From Opitutia bacterium (GTDB lineage: Bacteria > Verrucomicrobiota > Verrucomicrobiia > Opitutales > Opitutaceae), in the NCBI GenBank assembly GCA_003142615.1, contig PLMW01000085.1, positions 22,773 through 57,537 on the forward strand: a stretch of DNA of 34,765 bases, written 5' to 3'. Of the stretch, positions 1 through 9,716 are shown in pieces. The notes beneath the pieces were generated by a model, which saw only the letters and a program-made list of their open reading frames with translations, had not been told where the DNA came from and ran no database searches. Every line of letters begins with the position of its first letter. Positions within the stretch are counted from its first letter, which is position 1. Made by a program: the position numbers and the translations under genes.

Positions 1-244
1 TGACCGGCTTTGGCTGCAAACTGGAAGGTGGCTGTGGATAGTAGACTTTGCTCCTTTCTGATCTGGGAGAATGTAAAATACAACGTTGGCGCGCGCGAGG
101 AGGAAAGTGAAAAACGGGGTAAAATATTTATTATTAATAGGGTTACGCCCTTGCTGGATAGTCGAAAGGCAGCCGGACCTGACTGCCAGCCAGCGGCGCG
201 CGCGTCTTCCCTGACTTCGCAGCCTAGGCTGGCGCGGGCGGGTC
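1..244. other. Non-coding stretch downstream of alr, no assigned gene
   Basis: No convincing gene is seen. A notably AT-rich patch (about 70-80 and 118-142) stands out from the GC-rich surroundings and could hold regulatory sequence for something left of the window, but no paired -35/-10 elements could be defended. A possible long-loop stem joins GCCAGCC (185-191) with GGCTGGC (227-233) beyond the alr stop. It lacks a T tract, so it is not called a terminator. Confidence 0.4.
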
Positions 245-1393
245 TCACAGACCAAGCGATGTCTTGTAGATTCGCGGCACGCGCTTGGTCACGGAGCAGA
301 GGGTCTCCCAAGGAATCGAGTCGGACCACGTGCTGAATTCAGCGATGCTGATCTCGGCCCCGCCCTGGCGGCCGACGAGCACGGCTTCGTCGCCACACTG
401 CACGCCGGGCACATCGGTCGCGTCGACGATGGTCTGGTCCATGGTGACCCGGCCAAGCACGGGGCAGCGCCGTCCGCGAATGAGCACGTGGGCGCGATTG
501 CTGCAGGCGCGGGCGATGCCATCACCATAGCCGGCGCAGAGGACGGCAACGATGGAGTCGCGATTCAGCGTGTGCGTGCGTCCGTAGCTGATGTCGGTGC
601 CGGCCGGCAGCCGCTTCACCAGGCCGACGCGTGTGCGGAAACTGAACACGGGTTCGGTATGCACGCGTGCGAGCATCGAATGCGGGTGCGGCAGAATGCC
701 GAACTGGAGCAGACCGACGCGCACGGCGTTGAACGGCTGTTCACCGTGCGAGGTTTCGAGGCCGGCGCTGTTGTCGGCATGGATGAGCAGGCGGCCGAGT
801 TCGAGGCCGGGGCAACGGCGCAAGGCGGCGAGAAAGCGGCGGCGCTGCTCGTCGGTGAAGGCGGGATCCTCGTCGGCGCTGGAAAAGTGGGTGAAGGCGC
901 CGTCGAGACGCACGTGGCGGGCCTTGCGAATATGCTCGTAAAGCTGCCCGGCCTGCTCGTGCCACACACCCAGGCGGCCCATGCCGGTGTCGATTTTCAA
1001 GTGCACGGCAACGACGTGGTCCGCGGCGCGTCCGATGGAGTCAAAACGGTCGACTTCGTCCGGAGTGGAGACCGTGGCGGTAAGGTCGTAATCGACGAGG
1101 TATTTGTCCTCCTCGGGCAGCAACGGACTCAACACCAGCACGGGCCAGCCGGGACCGAGTTCGCGGATGGCCGCCGCCTCGGTCACGTTGGCGACTGCGA
1201 AGAGATCGGCGCCCGCGTGCATGAGCCGGGCCACGGTTTGATGCAGGCCGTGGCCATAGGCGTCGGCCTTGACGACGGCGACGTATTTGATGTGGGGCGG
1301 TAGCGAGGCGCGGATCAGCTTCAGATTGCGTTCGAGTGCGGCGAGGTCGATTTCGGCCCAGCAGCGGAGCGGAAGTTGTGGGGCGGAGTGCAT
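245..1393 (-). CDS. alr: Alanine racemase
   Basis: PLP-dependent enzyme interconverting L- and D-alanine in the cytoplasm, supplying D-Ala for peptidoglycan. The 382-residue product has the normal family length. The PLP lysine is Lys42 in the signature VVKADAYGHG (40-49). The TIM-barrel segment HLKIDTGMGRLG (131-142) follows. The catalytic tyrosine is Tyr270 in SYGRTH (269-274), and the C-terminal beta-domain carries CAGYGDG (286-292) and VTMDQ (316-320). The ATG at 1393 lies 3 bp after the tsaB stop, so the two are almost certainly co-transcribed. All hallmark residues are present and there is no sign of truncation. Confidence 0.97.
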   Translation of the reverse strand: MHSAPQLPLRCWAEIDLAALERNLKLIRASLPPHIKYVAVVKADAYGHGLHQTVARLMHAGADLFAVANVTEAAAIRELGPGWPVLVLSPLLPEEDKYLVDYDLTATVSTPDEVDRFDSIGRAADHVVAVHLKIDTGMGRLGVWHEQAGQLYEHIRKARHVRLDGAFTHFSSADEDPAFTDEQRRRFLAALRRCPGLELGRLLIHADNSAGLETSHGEQPFNAVRVGLLQFGILPHPHSMLARVHTEPVFSFRTRVGLVKRLPAGTDISYGRTHTLNRDSIVAVLCAGYGDGIARACSNRAHVLIRGRRCPVLGRVTMDQTIVDATDVPGVQCGDEAVLVGRQGGAEISIAEFSTWSDSIPWETLCSVTKRVPRIYKTSLGL

Positions 1394-1396
1394 GGA

Positions 1397-2092
1397 TCAA
1401 GAGACGGTTGGCCCGGGCGCCCGGTGGATCCGGGGCGTCCACGCGACATAGACGGAATCCTCGTGGAGAAAGGCGTCGGGCTGCGGCGCGGCCTGCAGCA
1501 GGTCGGCATCACCCTGGCGGCGCCACATCCCGGCCGGCGGGTAGGGAACCTCGCCAACGGCCCGCGGCGGCGGCGCCCAGACCCGGAACCCGGCCGGCAT
1601 GAAAAGATCCCCGGGGGACTCCGCCAGCACGGCGCGGGACACCCGCTGCCAGGGGTGGACGGCCTGACCGGCGTCGACTTCGACCCAGTGCCAGGTGTCG
1701 CGGCGGGCATCGGCAATGACCGCAAAAGGCGGCCGCGTTCCGGAACTGCACAGGTCGTGCGCGACCAGTTCGAGACTGCGATAGGCGAACGCCGGCAGCG
1801 CCCGCGATCCCACCGTCTGCCAGGTGCGCAGCGCCATTGCCGCCGTCCGAATGCCAAGGATCGAGCCGGGGCCCTCGCAGAAGATGAGGGCGCCGAGGTC
1901 GCGCACGCCGGCGCTGGCCTCGGCCAGCACGGCATCCACGCATTCGAAAATGGCGATGCCGGCCTCCCGCCGCGATTCACGCCAGATCGCATCGGAATCA
2001 CGCCGCCACAGTCCCGCGTGGACGCAGGCTGATGCGGAATCGATCAGCAGCACGACGCCGTGCGAGGCGACCAGCGAGTTCAGACTGGGCAT
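1397..2092 (-). CDS. tsaB: tRNA threonylcarbamoyladenosine biosynthesis protein TsaB
   Basis: TsaB is the non-catalytic ASKHA-fold partner of TsaD in the complex that makes the N6-threonylcarbamoyl modification on ANN-decoding tRNAs. The N-terminal strand VVLLIDSASA (13-22) and the loop EGPGSILGIRTA (73-84), matching the family GPGSFTGLR signature, support the call. The length, 231 aa, is normal for TsaB. The open frame continues far upstream through the antisense of tig, but the ATG at 2092 puts the first ASKHA strand at the expected place and is preferred. No strong Shine-Dalgarno was seen. It is the first gene of a pair with alr and is divergent from tig. The C-terminal half diverges, as is usual for TsaB. 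Confidence 0.85.
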   Translation of the reverse strand: MPSLNSLVASHGVVLLIDSASACVHAGLWRRDSDAIWRESRREAGIAIFECVDAVLAEASAGVRDLGALIFCEGPGSILGIRTAAMALRTWQTVGSRALPAFAYRSLELVAHDLCSSGTRPPFAVIADARRDTWHWVEVDAGQAVHPWQRVSRAVLAESPGDLFMPAGFRVWAPPPRAVGEVPYPPAGMWRRQGDADLLQAAPQPDAFLHEDSVYVAWTPRIHRAPGPTVS

Positions 2093-2192
2093 GTCCGGTG
2101 AGCATGCGCCGCCGCACTCCGCGAGCAAGACTTTGGCGAACCCGGCCGGGCCGCCAGCCACGGCGGTTTTTCCCTGCGGAAAGAATCCAGCA

Positions 2193-2222
2193 TTGACCGT
2201 CGGCGCGACCGTCCCGTAACGT
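2193..2222 (+). promoter_or_regulatory. Possible sigma-70-type promoter for tig-clpP-clpX
   Basis: In the 171-bp gap between divergent tsaB and tig, TTGACC (2193-2198) is followed after 18 bp by TAACGT (2217-2222), about 40 bp before the tig GTG. The -35 is five of six to consensus, while the -10 is weak. The placement is sensible, but the call is based on pattern alone. Confidence 0.35.
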
Positions 2223-2263
2223 GACCAATTCCGTTTGTCTCCACCCTTTTTTCCCAGCCCGCA

Positions 2264-3586
2264 GTGAACATCGAACTCAAAGACATCTCCGAAACGCGCA
2301 AAAGCCTCATCGTGTCCCTCGATAAGAACGAGGTGGATGCCGAATATCAGGCCGTGGTCGGCGAAATCACCCGGGTCGCGCGGCTGCCCGGGTTCCGTCC
2401 CGGCCGGGCGCCGGCCGAACTCATCGTCAAGCGCTTCGGCAAGGAGGTGCAGGCGGAACTCAAGAGCAAGGTCGTGGGCAAGGCCTACCGGGGTGGCCTC
2501 GAGAAGACGAAGCTCGAGGTGGTCAGTGTCGTCGAAGTCGCCGAGGGCAAGATCGAATCCGGCCTGTCCGCGGCCGTCACCTTCACGCTGGACGTTCACC
2601 CGCAATTCGTGCTGCCCGACTACCTCGGCCTGCCCGCCAGCGTCCGGCCCACCGAGGCGACCGAGGCGGAGGTCGACGCCGTCATCGAGAGCCTCCGCCA
2701 GGAACGCGCCGACTTCCGCGTCGCCGAACGTCCCGCCCGGAAGGGCGACTACGTCAAGCTGGCCTACAGCGGCACGATCGACGGCAAGCCGGTTGCCGAG
2801 CTGGCGCCGGACAAGCAGATCTACGGCAAGGTGCCCCAGACCTGGGAGGAGGTTGAAGGGGAGCAGGAGGGGCTCATCCCCGGCCTCGGCCGGCAACTGG
2901 CCGGCCTCAAGGCGGGTGATAAGAAGGACGCCGGCATCACGTTCCCGGCCGATTTTGCCGCCGTGCCCGCGCTGGCCGGAAAGGCCGTGGTCTATGCCGT
3001 CGAGGTGCAGGAGGTGCGCGAACGCGTGCTGCCGGCGCTGGATGCGGAATTTTTCAAGGCGCAGCAGGTGGAGAATCTCGACGCCCTCAAGGGCCAGGTC
3101 CGCCAGAACCTCAAGCTCCGCAAAGAATACGAGAACCGCCGCACCCAGCGCCAGCAGGTGAGCGACGCCCTCGCCAACAAAATCGAATTCCCGCTGCCGG
3201 AAAGCCTCATCGCCGCGGAGACGCAGGGCGTGTTGCGCCGCTTCATGGAGGAGCACCTGAGCCGCGGCGTGCCCGAGGCGGAGTTTGAGAAGAACAAGCA
3301 GGAGCTTTACGAGAATGCGCGCCGCGCCGCCGCCGGCCGGGTGAAAGTGCAGCTGCTGCTCGCGAAAATCGCCGAGAAGGAGAAAATCCAGGCCGACGAG
3401 CGCGATCTCGACGGCGCCATCATGCGCGAGGCGGTGCGCTCCAACCAGCGGCCGGAAAAAGTGGCCAAGGAGTTCGCCAAGGACCGCGACCGCCTGCGCA
3501 CGCTCCAGCAGGCCATCGTTTTCGACAAGGCACTTGATTTCCTCGTGAGCAAGGCTACCGTCACGACGGCAGCGCCCAAGGCTTGA
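2264..3586 (+). CDS. tig: Trigger factor, ribosome-associated chaperone and peptidyl-prolyl isomerase
   Basis: Trigger factor docks at the ribosomal exit tunnel and shields nascent chains. The 440-residue product shows the N-terminal ribosome-binding domain with [10 protein letters not shown] (41-50), equivalent to the GFRxGKxP docking loop. An FKBP-like PPIase domain follows (about 160-250, including [14 protein letters not shown] and [16 protein letters not shown]), and then a long charged helical C-terminal arm. The length is near the family norm of 430-450. The start is GTG at 2264, and upstream bases show no clear Shine-Dalgarno. It heads a tig-clpP-clpX operon, an order conserved in many bacteria, with 16 bp before clpP. 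Confidence 0.96.
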   Translation: MNIELKDISETRKSLIVSLDKNEVDAEYQAVVGEITRVARLPGFRPGRAPAELIVKRFGKEVQAELKSKVVGKAYRGGLEKTKLEVVSVVEVAEGKIESGLSAAVTFTLDVHPQFVLPDYLGLPASVRPTEATEAEVDAVIESLRQERADFRVAERPARKGDYVKLAYSGTIDGKPVAELAPDKQIYGKVPQTWEEVEGEQEGLIPGLGRQLAGLKAGDKKDAGITFPADFAAVPALAGKAVVYAVEVQEVRERVLPALDAEFFKAQQVENLDALKGQVRQNLKLRKEYENRRTQRQQVSDALANKIEFPLPESLIAAETQGVLRRFMEEHLSRGVPEAEFEKNKQELYENARRAAAGRVKVQLLLAKIAEKEKIQADERDLDGAIMREAVRSNQRPEKVAKEFAKDRDRLRTLQQAIVFDKALDFLVSKATVTTAAPKA

Positions 3587-3602
3587 GCGATCTAAAATTC
3601 CC

Positions 3603-4223
3603 GTGAGCTACTACGTTCCATCCGTCATTGAAAACACCGGCCGCAGCGAGCGGAGCATGGACATCTATTCCCGCCTGCTGAAGGACCGAATCGTCTTCAT
3701 CGGCACCCCCATCGATGACGGCGTCGCCAACCTGGTCATCGCCCAGATGCTCTTCCTCCAGATGGAGGATTCGAAAAAGGACATCTATCTTTACATCAAT
3801 TCTCCGGGCGGGGTGGTGACGGGCGGCATGGCGATTTACGACACGATGAACTTCATGCAATATGATGTGGTGACCTATTGCATCGGCCAGGCCGCCAGCA
3901 TGTCCACGGTGCTCCTTGCCGCCGGCAAGAAAGGCAAACGGTTCGCCCTGCCCAACAGCCGTATGATGATTCATCAGCCGACGGGCGGCGCGAGTGGGCA
4001 GACGGCCGACATTGCCATCGCCGCGCGCGAGATCCTGCGCTGGCGCCGCACGCTGAACGAGGCGCTGGCCCGGCATACCGGCAAGACTCCTGAGCAGATC
4101 GATAAGGATTCCGATCGTGACTACTACATGAGCGCGGAGGAGGCCAAGGCCTACGGCATTGTCGACCACATCGTCGCCTCTACGCGCGAGGCACAGACCC
4201 TCGTGGTACAACCCGCCGCCTGA
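3603..4223 (+). CDS. clpP: ATP-dependent Clp protease proteolytic subunit ClpP
   Basis: Serine protease subunit that forms double heptamer rings and degrades substrates fed by ClpX. The 206 residues include the catalytic triad Ser99 (in GQAASM, 95-100), His124 (MMIHQP, 121-126) and Asp173 (DRDYYMSA, 171-178). The substrate-strand loop SPGGVVTGG (67-75) is intact. The start is GTG at 3603. One oddity is that the usual Gly after the catalytic SM is Ser here (SMST), and the strand that follows reads VLLAAG. The length and the tail VDHIV are standard. It lies between tig (16 bp) and clpX (44 bp) as the middle gene of the operon. Confidence 0.97.
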   Translation: MSYYVPSVIENTGRSERSMDIYSRLLKDRIVFIGTPIDDGVANLVIAQMLFLQMEDSKKDIYLYINSPGGVVTGGMAIYDTMNFMQYDVVTYCIGQAASMSTVLLAAGKKGKRFALPNSRMMIHQPTGGASGQTADIAIAAREILRWRRTLNEALARHTGKTPEQIDKDSDRDYYMSAEEAKAYGIVDHIVASTREAQTLVVQPAA

Positions 4224-4267
4224 ATTCTTGGCGCGCCGGCAACCCACCGCCCCATCCGACATCCGCC

Positions 4268-5554
<1,287 letters not shown>

Positions 5555-5582
5555 GTGCAGGCCGGCCCCTGGTAAACGCGCC

Positions 5583-5612
5583 AGCCGCGGCCAGTGCCGC
5601 GGCTTTGCTTTT
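5583..5612 (+). terminator. Rho-independent terminator after clpX
   Basis: A perfect 8-bp stem, AGCCGCGG (5583-5590) with CCGCGGCT (5597-5604), encloses the six-base loop CCAGTG. It is followed by a T-rich run TTGCTTTT (5605-5612). It starts 29 bp after the clpX stop. The opposite strand lacks a downstream T tract, so it acts mainly on the tig-clpP-clpX transcript. Confidence 0.85.
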
Positions 5613-5686
5613 GGCTTCCGTCTGGTTGCGCCAAGGCCGGCTGGTTGCCTCTCCCCCGTCAACCCGGGCAACGGGCACGCCGTCGC

Positions 5687-6763
5687 TCACCAATGTGCGT
5701 AGTCGCCTTTTTCGAGCGAGAGGGCGAACGCGACGAACAATTGCACGCAGCGCTCCACATCCTCGAGATCCACGACCTCGCTCGGCGTGTGCATGTAGCG
5801 CAGGGGCACGCTGACGAGACCGGTTGCCACCCCGCCGCGGCCCATCTGGATGGCGCGCGCATCGGTGCCGGTCGGCCGCGGGTCCGCCTCGAGCTGGTAG
5901 GGGATTCTCAACCGCTTCGCGGCCTTGAGCAGCCGCTCGTAGATCTTCGGGTTGATGTTCGGGCCGCGACAGATGATCGGACCGCCACCCAGCTTGGTCT
6001 CGCCGTATTTGCGGTTGTCGCAATCGGGATGATCCGTCGCGTGACCGACATCGACCGCCACGGCGATGTGGGGGTTGACGGCATAAGCTGACGTCGTCGC
6101 GCCGCGCACTCCGATCTCTTCCTGCGCGGTCGCCACGGCGACGACCTTCGCGGCCAGTTTCTTTTTCGTGGCGGCGAGGCGGATGAGCGCCTCGCCCACG
6201 ATGTAGGCGCCGACCTTGTTGTCGAAGGCCCGCGACGCACCGATGCTGCCGTGGATCAGTTCAAACTCGTGGTCATAGGTGGCCACGTCGCCGATCGACA
6301 CGCGCGCCAGCGCCTCCTTCTTCGAACGGGCGCCGATGTCGATCCAGATTTCGTGGATCTCCGGCACCTTCTTGCGGTCATTCTCATCCATCAAATGGAC
6401 GGCGCGCTTGCCGGTGACGCCCTTCAGCGGGCCGCGGGCGGTCTGGATGACCACCCGGCGGCCGGAAATGACCGTGCGGTCGTGGCCGCCGATGGTGTCA
6501 AAATACAGGAAGCCGTCCTTGTTGACGTAGGTGACGAGGAGGCCGAGCTCGTCCATGTGGCCGGCGAACATGAGCACCGGATCGCCGTCCGGATTGAGCG
6601 TGGCCAGGCGGTTGCCGAGTGCATCCCTGGCGTATTTGTCGGCGGCGGGTTTGACGTGGTGGTCAAACACCTTCTGCGCCTCGAATTCGTAGCCCGACGG
6701 TGAGCGGGCGTGGAGCAGCTCGGTGAGGAAGGCGGGGACTTCGTATTTCGGCATGGGTGACAT
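5687..6763 (-). CDS. M42 family metallo-aminopeptidase
   Basis: Cytoplasmic dinuclear metallo-aminopeptidase of the M42 family (glutamyl aminopeptidase / FrvX / former endoglucanase CelM group), which forms large tetrahedral complexes that trim peptides. The 358 residues show the metal-binding set: His69 in AGHMDE (67-72), Asp181 in FDNK, Glu215 (base) and Glu216 in QEEIG, Asp238 in AVDVGH and His325 in MHTPSE. The length is standard. Two ATGs three codons apart (6763 and 6754) could start it, and neither has a clear Shine-Dalgarno. It lies head to head with hisA. A peptide-trimming role next to tig-clpPX fits general protein turnover, but no operon link exists because the strands differ. Confidence 0.92.
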   Translation of the reverse strand: MSPMPKYEVPAFLTELLHARSPSGYEFEAQKVFDHHVKPAADKYARDALGNRLATLNPDGDPVLMFAGHMDELGLLVTYVNKDGFLYFDTIGGHDRTVISGRRVVIQTARGPLKGVTGKRAVHLMDENDRKKVPEIHEIWIDIGARSKKEALARVSIGDVATYDHEFELIHGSIGASRAFDNKVGAYIVGEALIRLAATKKKLAAKVVAVATAQEEIGVRGATTSAYAVNPHIAVAVDVGHATDHPDCDNRKYGETKLGGGPIICRGPNINPKIYERLLKAAKRLRIPYQLEADPRPTGTDARAIQMGRGGVATGLVSVPLRYMHTPSEVVDLEDVERCVQLFVAFALSLEKGDYAHW

Positions 6764-6784
6764 ATCTCACGCCAAGCCGCCGGG

Positions 6785-6830
6785 GCGCAAAGGAGAAAAT
6801 TGCTTTGCGTCCGCGCGTCTTTGCGCGAGA
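6785..6830. repeat. Small intergenic inverted/direct repeat (CTTTGCG units) between the M42 gene and hisA
   Basis: GCGCAAAG (6785-6792) is matched by CTTTGCGT (6803-6810, 7 of 8 paired) and by CTTTGCGC (6819-6826, 8 of 8). This gives two alternative hairpins and a direct repeat of CTTTGCG at 16-bp spacing. It resembles short dispersed intergenic repeats found in many large genomes. It fills most of the 81-bp divergent gap and may also overlap both promoters. Confidence 0.5.
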
Positions 6831-6844
6831 CCTCTCCCGTTCCC

Positions 6845-7570
6845 ATGACCATCTATCCCGCCATCGACATCAAGGGCGGCTGCTGCGTGCGGCTCACGCA
6901 GGGGCGCGCCGACCAGGAGACCGCTTATGCGGCCAGCCCGGTCGCGGTCGCCGCGCAGTTCCAGGCGGCCGGCAGCGCGTGGGTGCACGTGGTCGATCTC
7001 GACGGGGCGTTTGCCGGCGAGCCGGTGAATCTTGCCGCCGTGCAGGCCATCGTCGCGCTTGGCTTGAGGGTGCAGCTGGGCGGGGGGCTGCGCACACGCG
7101 CCGCGGTGGAGCACGCGCTCAGGCTGGGCGTCAGCCGGGTGGTCCTCGGCACGCGCGCGGCCGAGAGCGCGGCGTTCGTGGCCGAACTCGTGCAGGCCCA
7201 CGGCGAAAAAATCGCGGTGGGCATCGACGCCCGGAACGGCCGGGTGGCCGTGAAAGGCTGGGTCGACACCACCGACACCCTGGCGACGCCACTGGCCCGG
7301 CGCATGGACGCGCTCGGCGTGCGCACGCTCATCCACACCGACATCAGCACCGACGGCATGCTCACCGGCCCCAACTTCGCCGCGCAGGAAGCCATGCTGG
7401 CCGCGGTCAACTGCCGCGTGATCGCCTCGGGCGGTGTGAGCCGCCGCGAGGATGTAGTGCAGCTGGTGGAGATGCAAAAACGCCGTCCAAACCTGGACGG
7501 CGTCATCATCGGCAAGGCGCTTTATGAGCGCCGGGTGGAACTTGCGGACCTGCTTACGTTGGCGGGGTAA
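6845..7570 (+). CDS. hisA: HisA, phosphoribosylformimino-5-aminoimidazole carboxamide ribotide isomerase
   Basis: Fourth step of histidine biosynthesis, an Amadori rearrangement of ProFAR to PRFAR in the cytoplasm. The 241-residue (beta/alpha)8 barrel has the catalytic aspartates Asp8 (in YPAIDIKGG) and Asp128 (in VGIDARNG). The phosphate-binding loops are GGGLR (79-83) and ASGGVS (194-199). An upstream in-frame start would add 15 residues with no family counterpart, so the ATG at 6845 is chosen. No other his gene is adjacent. Its 3' end overlaps the convergent FkbM methyltransferase gene by 17 bp. Confidence 0.95.
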   Translation: MTIYPAIDIKGGCCVRLTQGRADQETAYAASPVAVAAQFQAAGSAWVHVVDLDGAFAGEPVNLAAVQAIVALGLRVQLGGGLRTRAAVEHALRLGVSRVVLGTRAAESAAFVAELVQAHGEKIAVGIDARNGRVAVKGWVDTTDTLATPLARRMDALGVRTLIHTDISTDGMLTGPNFAAQEAMLAAVNCRVIASGGVSRREDVVQLVEMQKRRPNLDGVIIGKALYERRVELADLLTLAG

Positions 7571-8321
7571 ACAAAATATCTCTTCCGATCCGGGTGGCAT
7601 CCGTTGCGGCGAATTCTCCGACTGGCCGGGAAGCATAGCCCAGCGGTTTCAGGATGCCGAAGATGCCGTCAGCTTCCTGCGGACTGTGCAGCGCTGTCAG
7701 GAGAATCGGCCGCTTGCTGCGCACAACCTCCTTCATGCCGGCCAGCGCGCGATGGCCGTGTCCCTCCACGTCAATTTTGACGAATTCCGGAGGACGCAGG
7801 TCATGGGCGGCGACCAGTTCGTCCAGCCTGAGTGTGGGCACGGCGACCGGCGCACAGGCGTGGGTGCGCGTCTCCCCATCATAGGGAAGATGAGTGGTGG
7901 TGCTGTTGAGGTCACCGTAAGTATAAAGTTCCATCCGGCCGGTTTGATCGGACGCCGCCGCCGCGTAGATCTTGAGCCAGGAAAGACGGTTCAGACGCCG
8001 ATGGTAGGCCAGTCGGCGAAAACTGAGCGGATTGGGTTCAAAAGCCGCCACCTCGCCCTTCGGACCGACTCGCTGGGCCAGGCCAATACTGTAGAACCCG
8101 AAGTGAGCACCCAAGTCCCAGCAGTTCCAGCCGCGGATGTCGCCAAGGCGCACGAGGGCGGTCTGAACGGCTGGCTCATAGGTTCCGCGCCAATAGGAAG
8201 TCCAGGGATAAAGTGACCACCAGGCCCCGGACGTGAAACCCCGGCGCACCCGCACCGGCAGCCAGCCCAGCCCTGTCGCCGAGAAAAACCGTCCGATGAC
8301 GCGTTGCAGCGGAACAGTCAT
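7554..8321 (-). CDS. FkbM family methyltransferase (first of three in the window)
   Basis: Predicted SAM-dependent O-methyltransferase of the FkbM family, likely acting on a sugar or another small substrate. The 255 residues show motif I as CWDLGAHFGFYS (67-78), the acidic motif AAFEPNP (92-98), and VKIDVEGHGHR (181-191) where the family usually has IDVEGAE, so the last part is altered. The upstream open frame adds 24 residues antisense-like in composition. The ATG at 8321 is preferred because it forms an ATGA overlap with the stop of the upstream reductase gene. The convergent overlap with hisA means the two transcripts are complementary at their ends. The substrate is unknown. Confidence 0.85.
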   Translation of the reverse strand: MTVPLQRVIGRFFSATGLGWLPVRVRRGFTSGAWWSLYPWTSYWRGTYEPAVQTALVRLGDIRGWNCWDLGAHFGFYSIGLAQRVGPKGEVAAFEPNPLSFRRLAYHRRLNRLSWLKIYAAAASDQTGRMELYTYGDLNSTTTHLPYDGETRTHACAPVAVPTLRLDELVAAHDLRPPEFVKIDVEGHGHRALAGMKEVVRSKRPILLTALHSPQEADGIFGILKPLGYASRPVGEFAATDATRIGRDILFTPPT

Positions 8322-9706
8322 GGGCTCCGCACCTGATCGGCGATCGCCTCCAGCGGGTAGGTGATGATTTCCGCGAGGGTGGGGTGGTACCACGGTGCGC
8401 GAAGCAGGTCGAACACCGTGGCGCGCATCGCCAGCGGCCCGCTGAAACAGTGGATGAGCTCGCCGGCGTCCCGGCCGACGATCTCTGCGCCCAGGATCCG
8501 TCCGCGCACCGGTTCGGCAATGACCTTCACGTAACCGTAATTCGCCTCCATGAGGATGGACTTGCCGTGATCGTTGAAGGGATAGGAGGCGCTCAGGTAA
8601 CGCCGGCCTTTCGCCTGGAGATCGCTTTCCTGCACGCCGATGGTGGCCAGTTGCGGCTCCGTGAACACGACATTGAGCAGGAGGGAGTAGTCGACAGGCT
8701 TGATGCCTTTGACGCCGAAGGCATGCCGCGCCGCCAGTTCGCCCTGCACGACGGCGAGATGCACGATGTCGTGCGGCCCGCAGACATCGCCGGCGGCATA
8801 GATGTGTTTCTGGGAGGTCCGCTGCCAGCGGTTCACAATGACGCGACCCTCGCCGCCGGTCTTCACCCCGGCGGCGTCGAGTCCCAGCCCGGCGGTGTCG
8901 GGTTCGCGGCCCAGGGCGTTGAAAAGATGCCGGGCGCGCCTGGTCACCACCTTGCCGCCGTGCGCGAAGGCCACGGTGAAACCGCGCCGTTCATGGGTGA
9001 TCCGCCGGATGCTGGTGCCGGCGAAAACCTCGATGCCCTCGTCGCGGAAGGCCTGCTGCAGCACGCCGCCGGCCTCGGCAGAATGATCGCGCAGAATATG
9101 CGGACTGCGCTGGACGAGCACCACGCGTGCACCGATGCGATGCAGGAACTGCGAGAGCTCGCAGGCCACGATGCCGCCGCCAAGCACGATCACACTCGCG
9201 GGGACGAAATCGAGGTCGAGCACGTCGTCACTCGTCCAGAACGGCACGTCCCTCAAGCCCGGCACCGGCGGCACGCTGACCTTGGAGCCGGTGGCGATGA
9301 GAAAGCATCGGCCGCGCAGCCGGACACCGTCCGCCAGCACAAGGGTGTGGGCATCGACAAACCGGGCGCGGCTGCGATAAAGATCGTAGCGCCCTGCGGT
9401 GAGCTGTTTAACCCGATGGGCGGCGAAGTCGCCGATGATCCTTCGCTTCCGGGCCTGGATGGCCGGCATGTCCGCCCCGGCGCGCGGAATCCTCAGGCCG
9501 AAAGCACGGCCTTGCCGCGCGAGGTGCAGCACCTCGGCACTGTAAAGCATCGTTTTCGACGGCATGCAGCCGCGCAGGATGCACAGTCCGCCGAGGATCT
9601 TCGCGCCGTCAACGATGGCGACGCGCTTGCCGAGTGACGCGGCGACCCGCGCCGCGTTGAAACCGGCGCTGCCGCCGCCGATGACGATAAACTCGTATTG
9701 TTTCAC
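8318..9706 (-). CDS. FAD-dependent pyridine nucleotide-disulfide oxidoreductase (mercuric reductase / lipoamide dehydrogenase-like)
   Basis: Class I flavoprotein disulfide reductase of 462 residues. It has an N-terminal FAD site VIGGGSAG (8-15), a redox pair Cys42 and Cys47 in GGLCILRGCMPSK (39-51), an NAD(P) site VLGGGIVACE (174-183), a second FAD motif YAAGDVCG (303-310), and the C-terminal dimer-interface site YHPTLAE (440-446) with His441 and Glu446. The usual HxHPTxxE has Tyr directly before the His and Trp in place of the first His. A possible upstream start at 9754 lies inside a non-coding inverted repeat, so GTG at 9706 is preferred. No lipoyl complex genes or mer genes are nearby. 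The exact substrate is not deducible; a general disulfide or quinone-type reductase is equally possible. Confidence 0.85.
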   Translation of the reverse strand: MKQYEFIVIGGGSAGFNAARVAASLGKRVAIVDGAKILGGLCILRGCMPSKTMLYSAEVLHLARQGRAFGLRIPRAGADMPAIQARKRRIIGDFAAHRVKQLTAGRYDLYRSRARFVDAHTLVLADGVRLRGRCFLIATGSKVSVPPVPGLRDVPFWTSDDVLDLDFVPASVIVLGGGIVACELSQFLHRIGARVVLVQRSPHILRDHSAEAGGVLQQAFRDEGIEVFAGTSIRRITHERRGFTVAFAHGGKVVTRRARHLFNALGREPDTAGLGLDAAGVKTGGEGRVIVNRWQRTSQKHIYAAGDVCGPHDIVHLAVVQGELAARHAFGVKGIKPVDYSLLLNVVFTEPQLATIGVQESDLQAKGRRYLSASYPFNDHGKSILMEANYGYVKVIAEPVRGRILGAEIVGRDAGELIHCFSGPLAMRATVFDLLRAPWYHPTLAEIITYPLEAIADQVRSP

Positions 9707-9716
9707 AGGTACAAGA

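Noticed and set aside
107-214. 35-codon GTG frame with an upstream GGAGG at 99-103
   Set aside because: The spacing of the ribosome site is short, codon use (TTA repeats) is unlike the genome, and there is no homologue in memory. A hydrophobic stretch is suggestive only.
488-1303. 271-codon plus-strand frame inside alr
   Set aside because: Shadow of alr, with alanine/glycine/valine-rich composition and no domains.
2093-3256. Upstream extension of the tsaB frame through the antisense of tig
   Set aside because: The extension has no TsaB similarity, and tig on the other strand is a complete trigger factor. The ATG at 2092 gives normal TsaB length.
8318-9706. Mercuric reductase (merA) as a definite name
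   Set aside because: No N-terminal heavy-metal domain, no C-terminal Cys pair and no mer neighbours.
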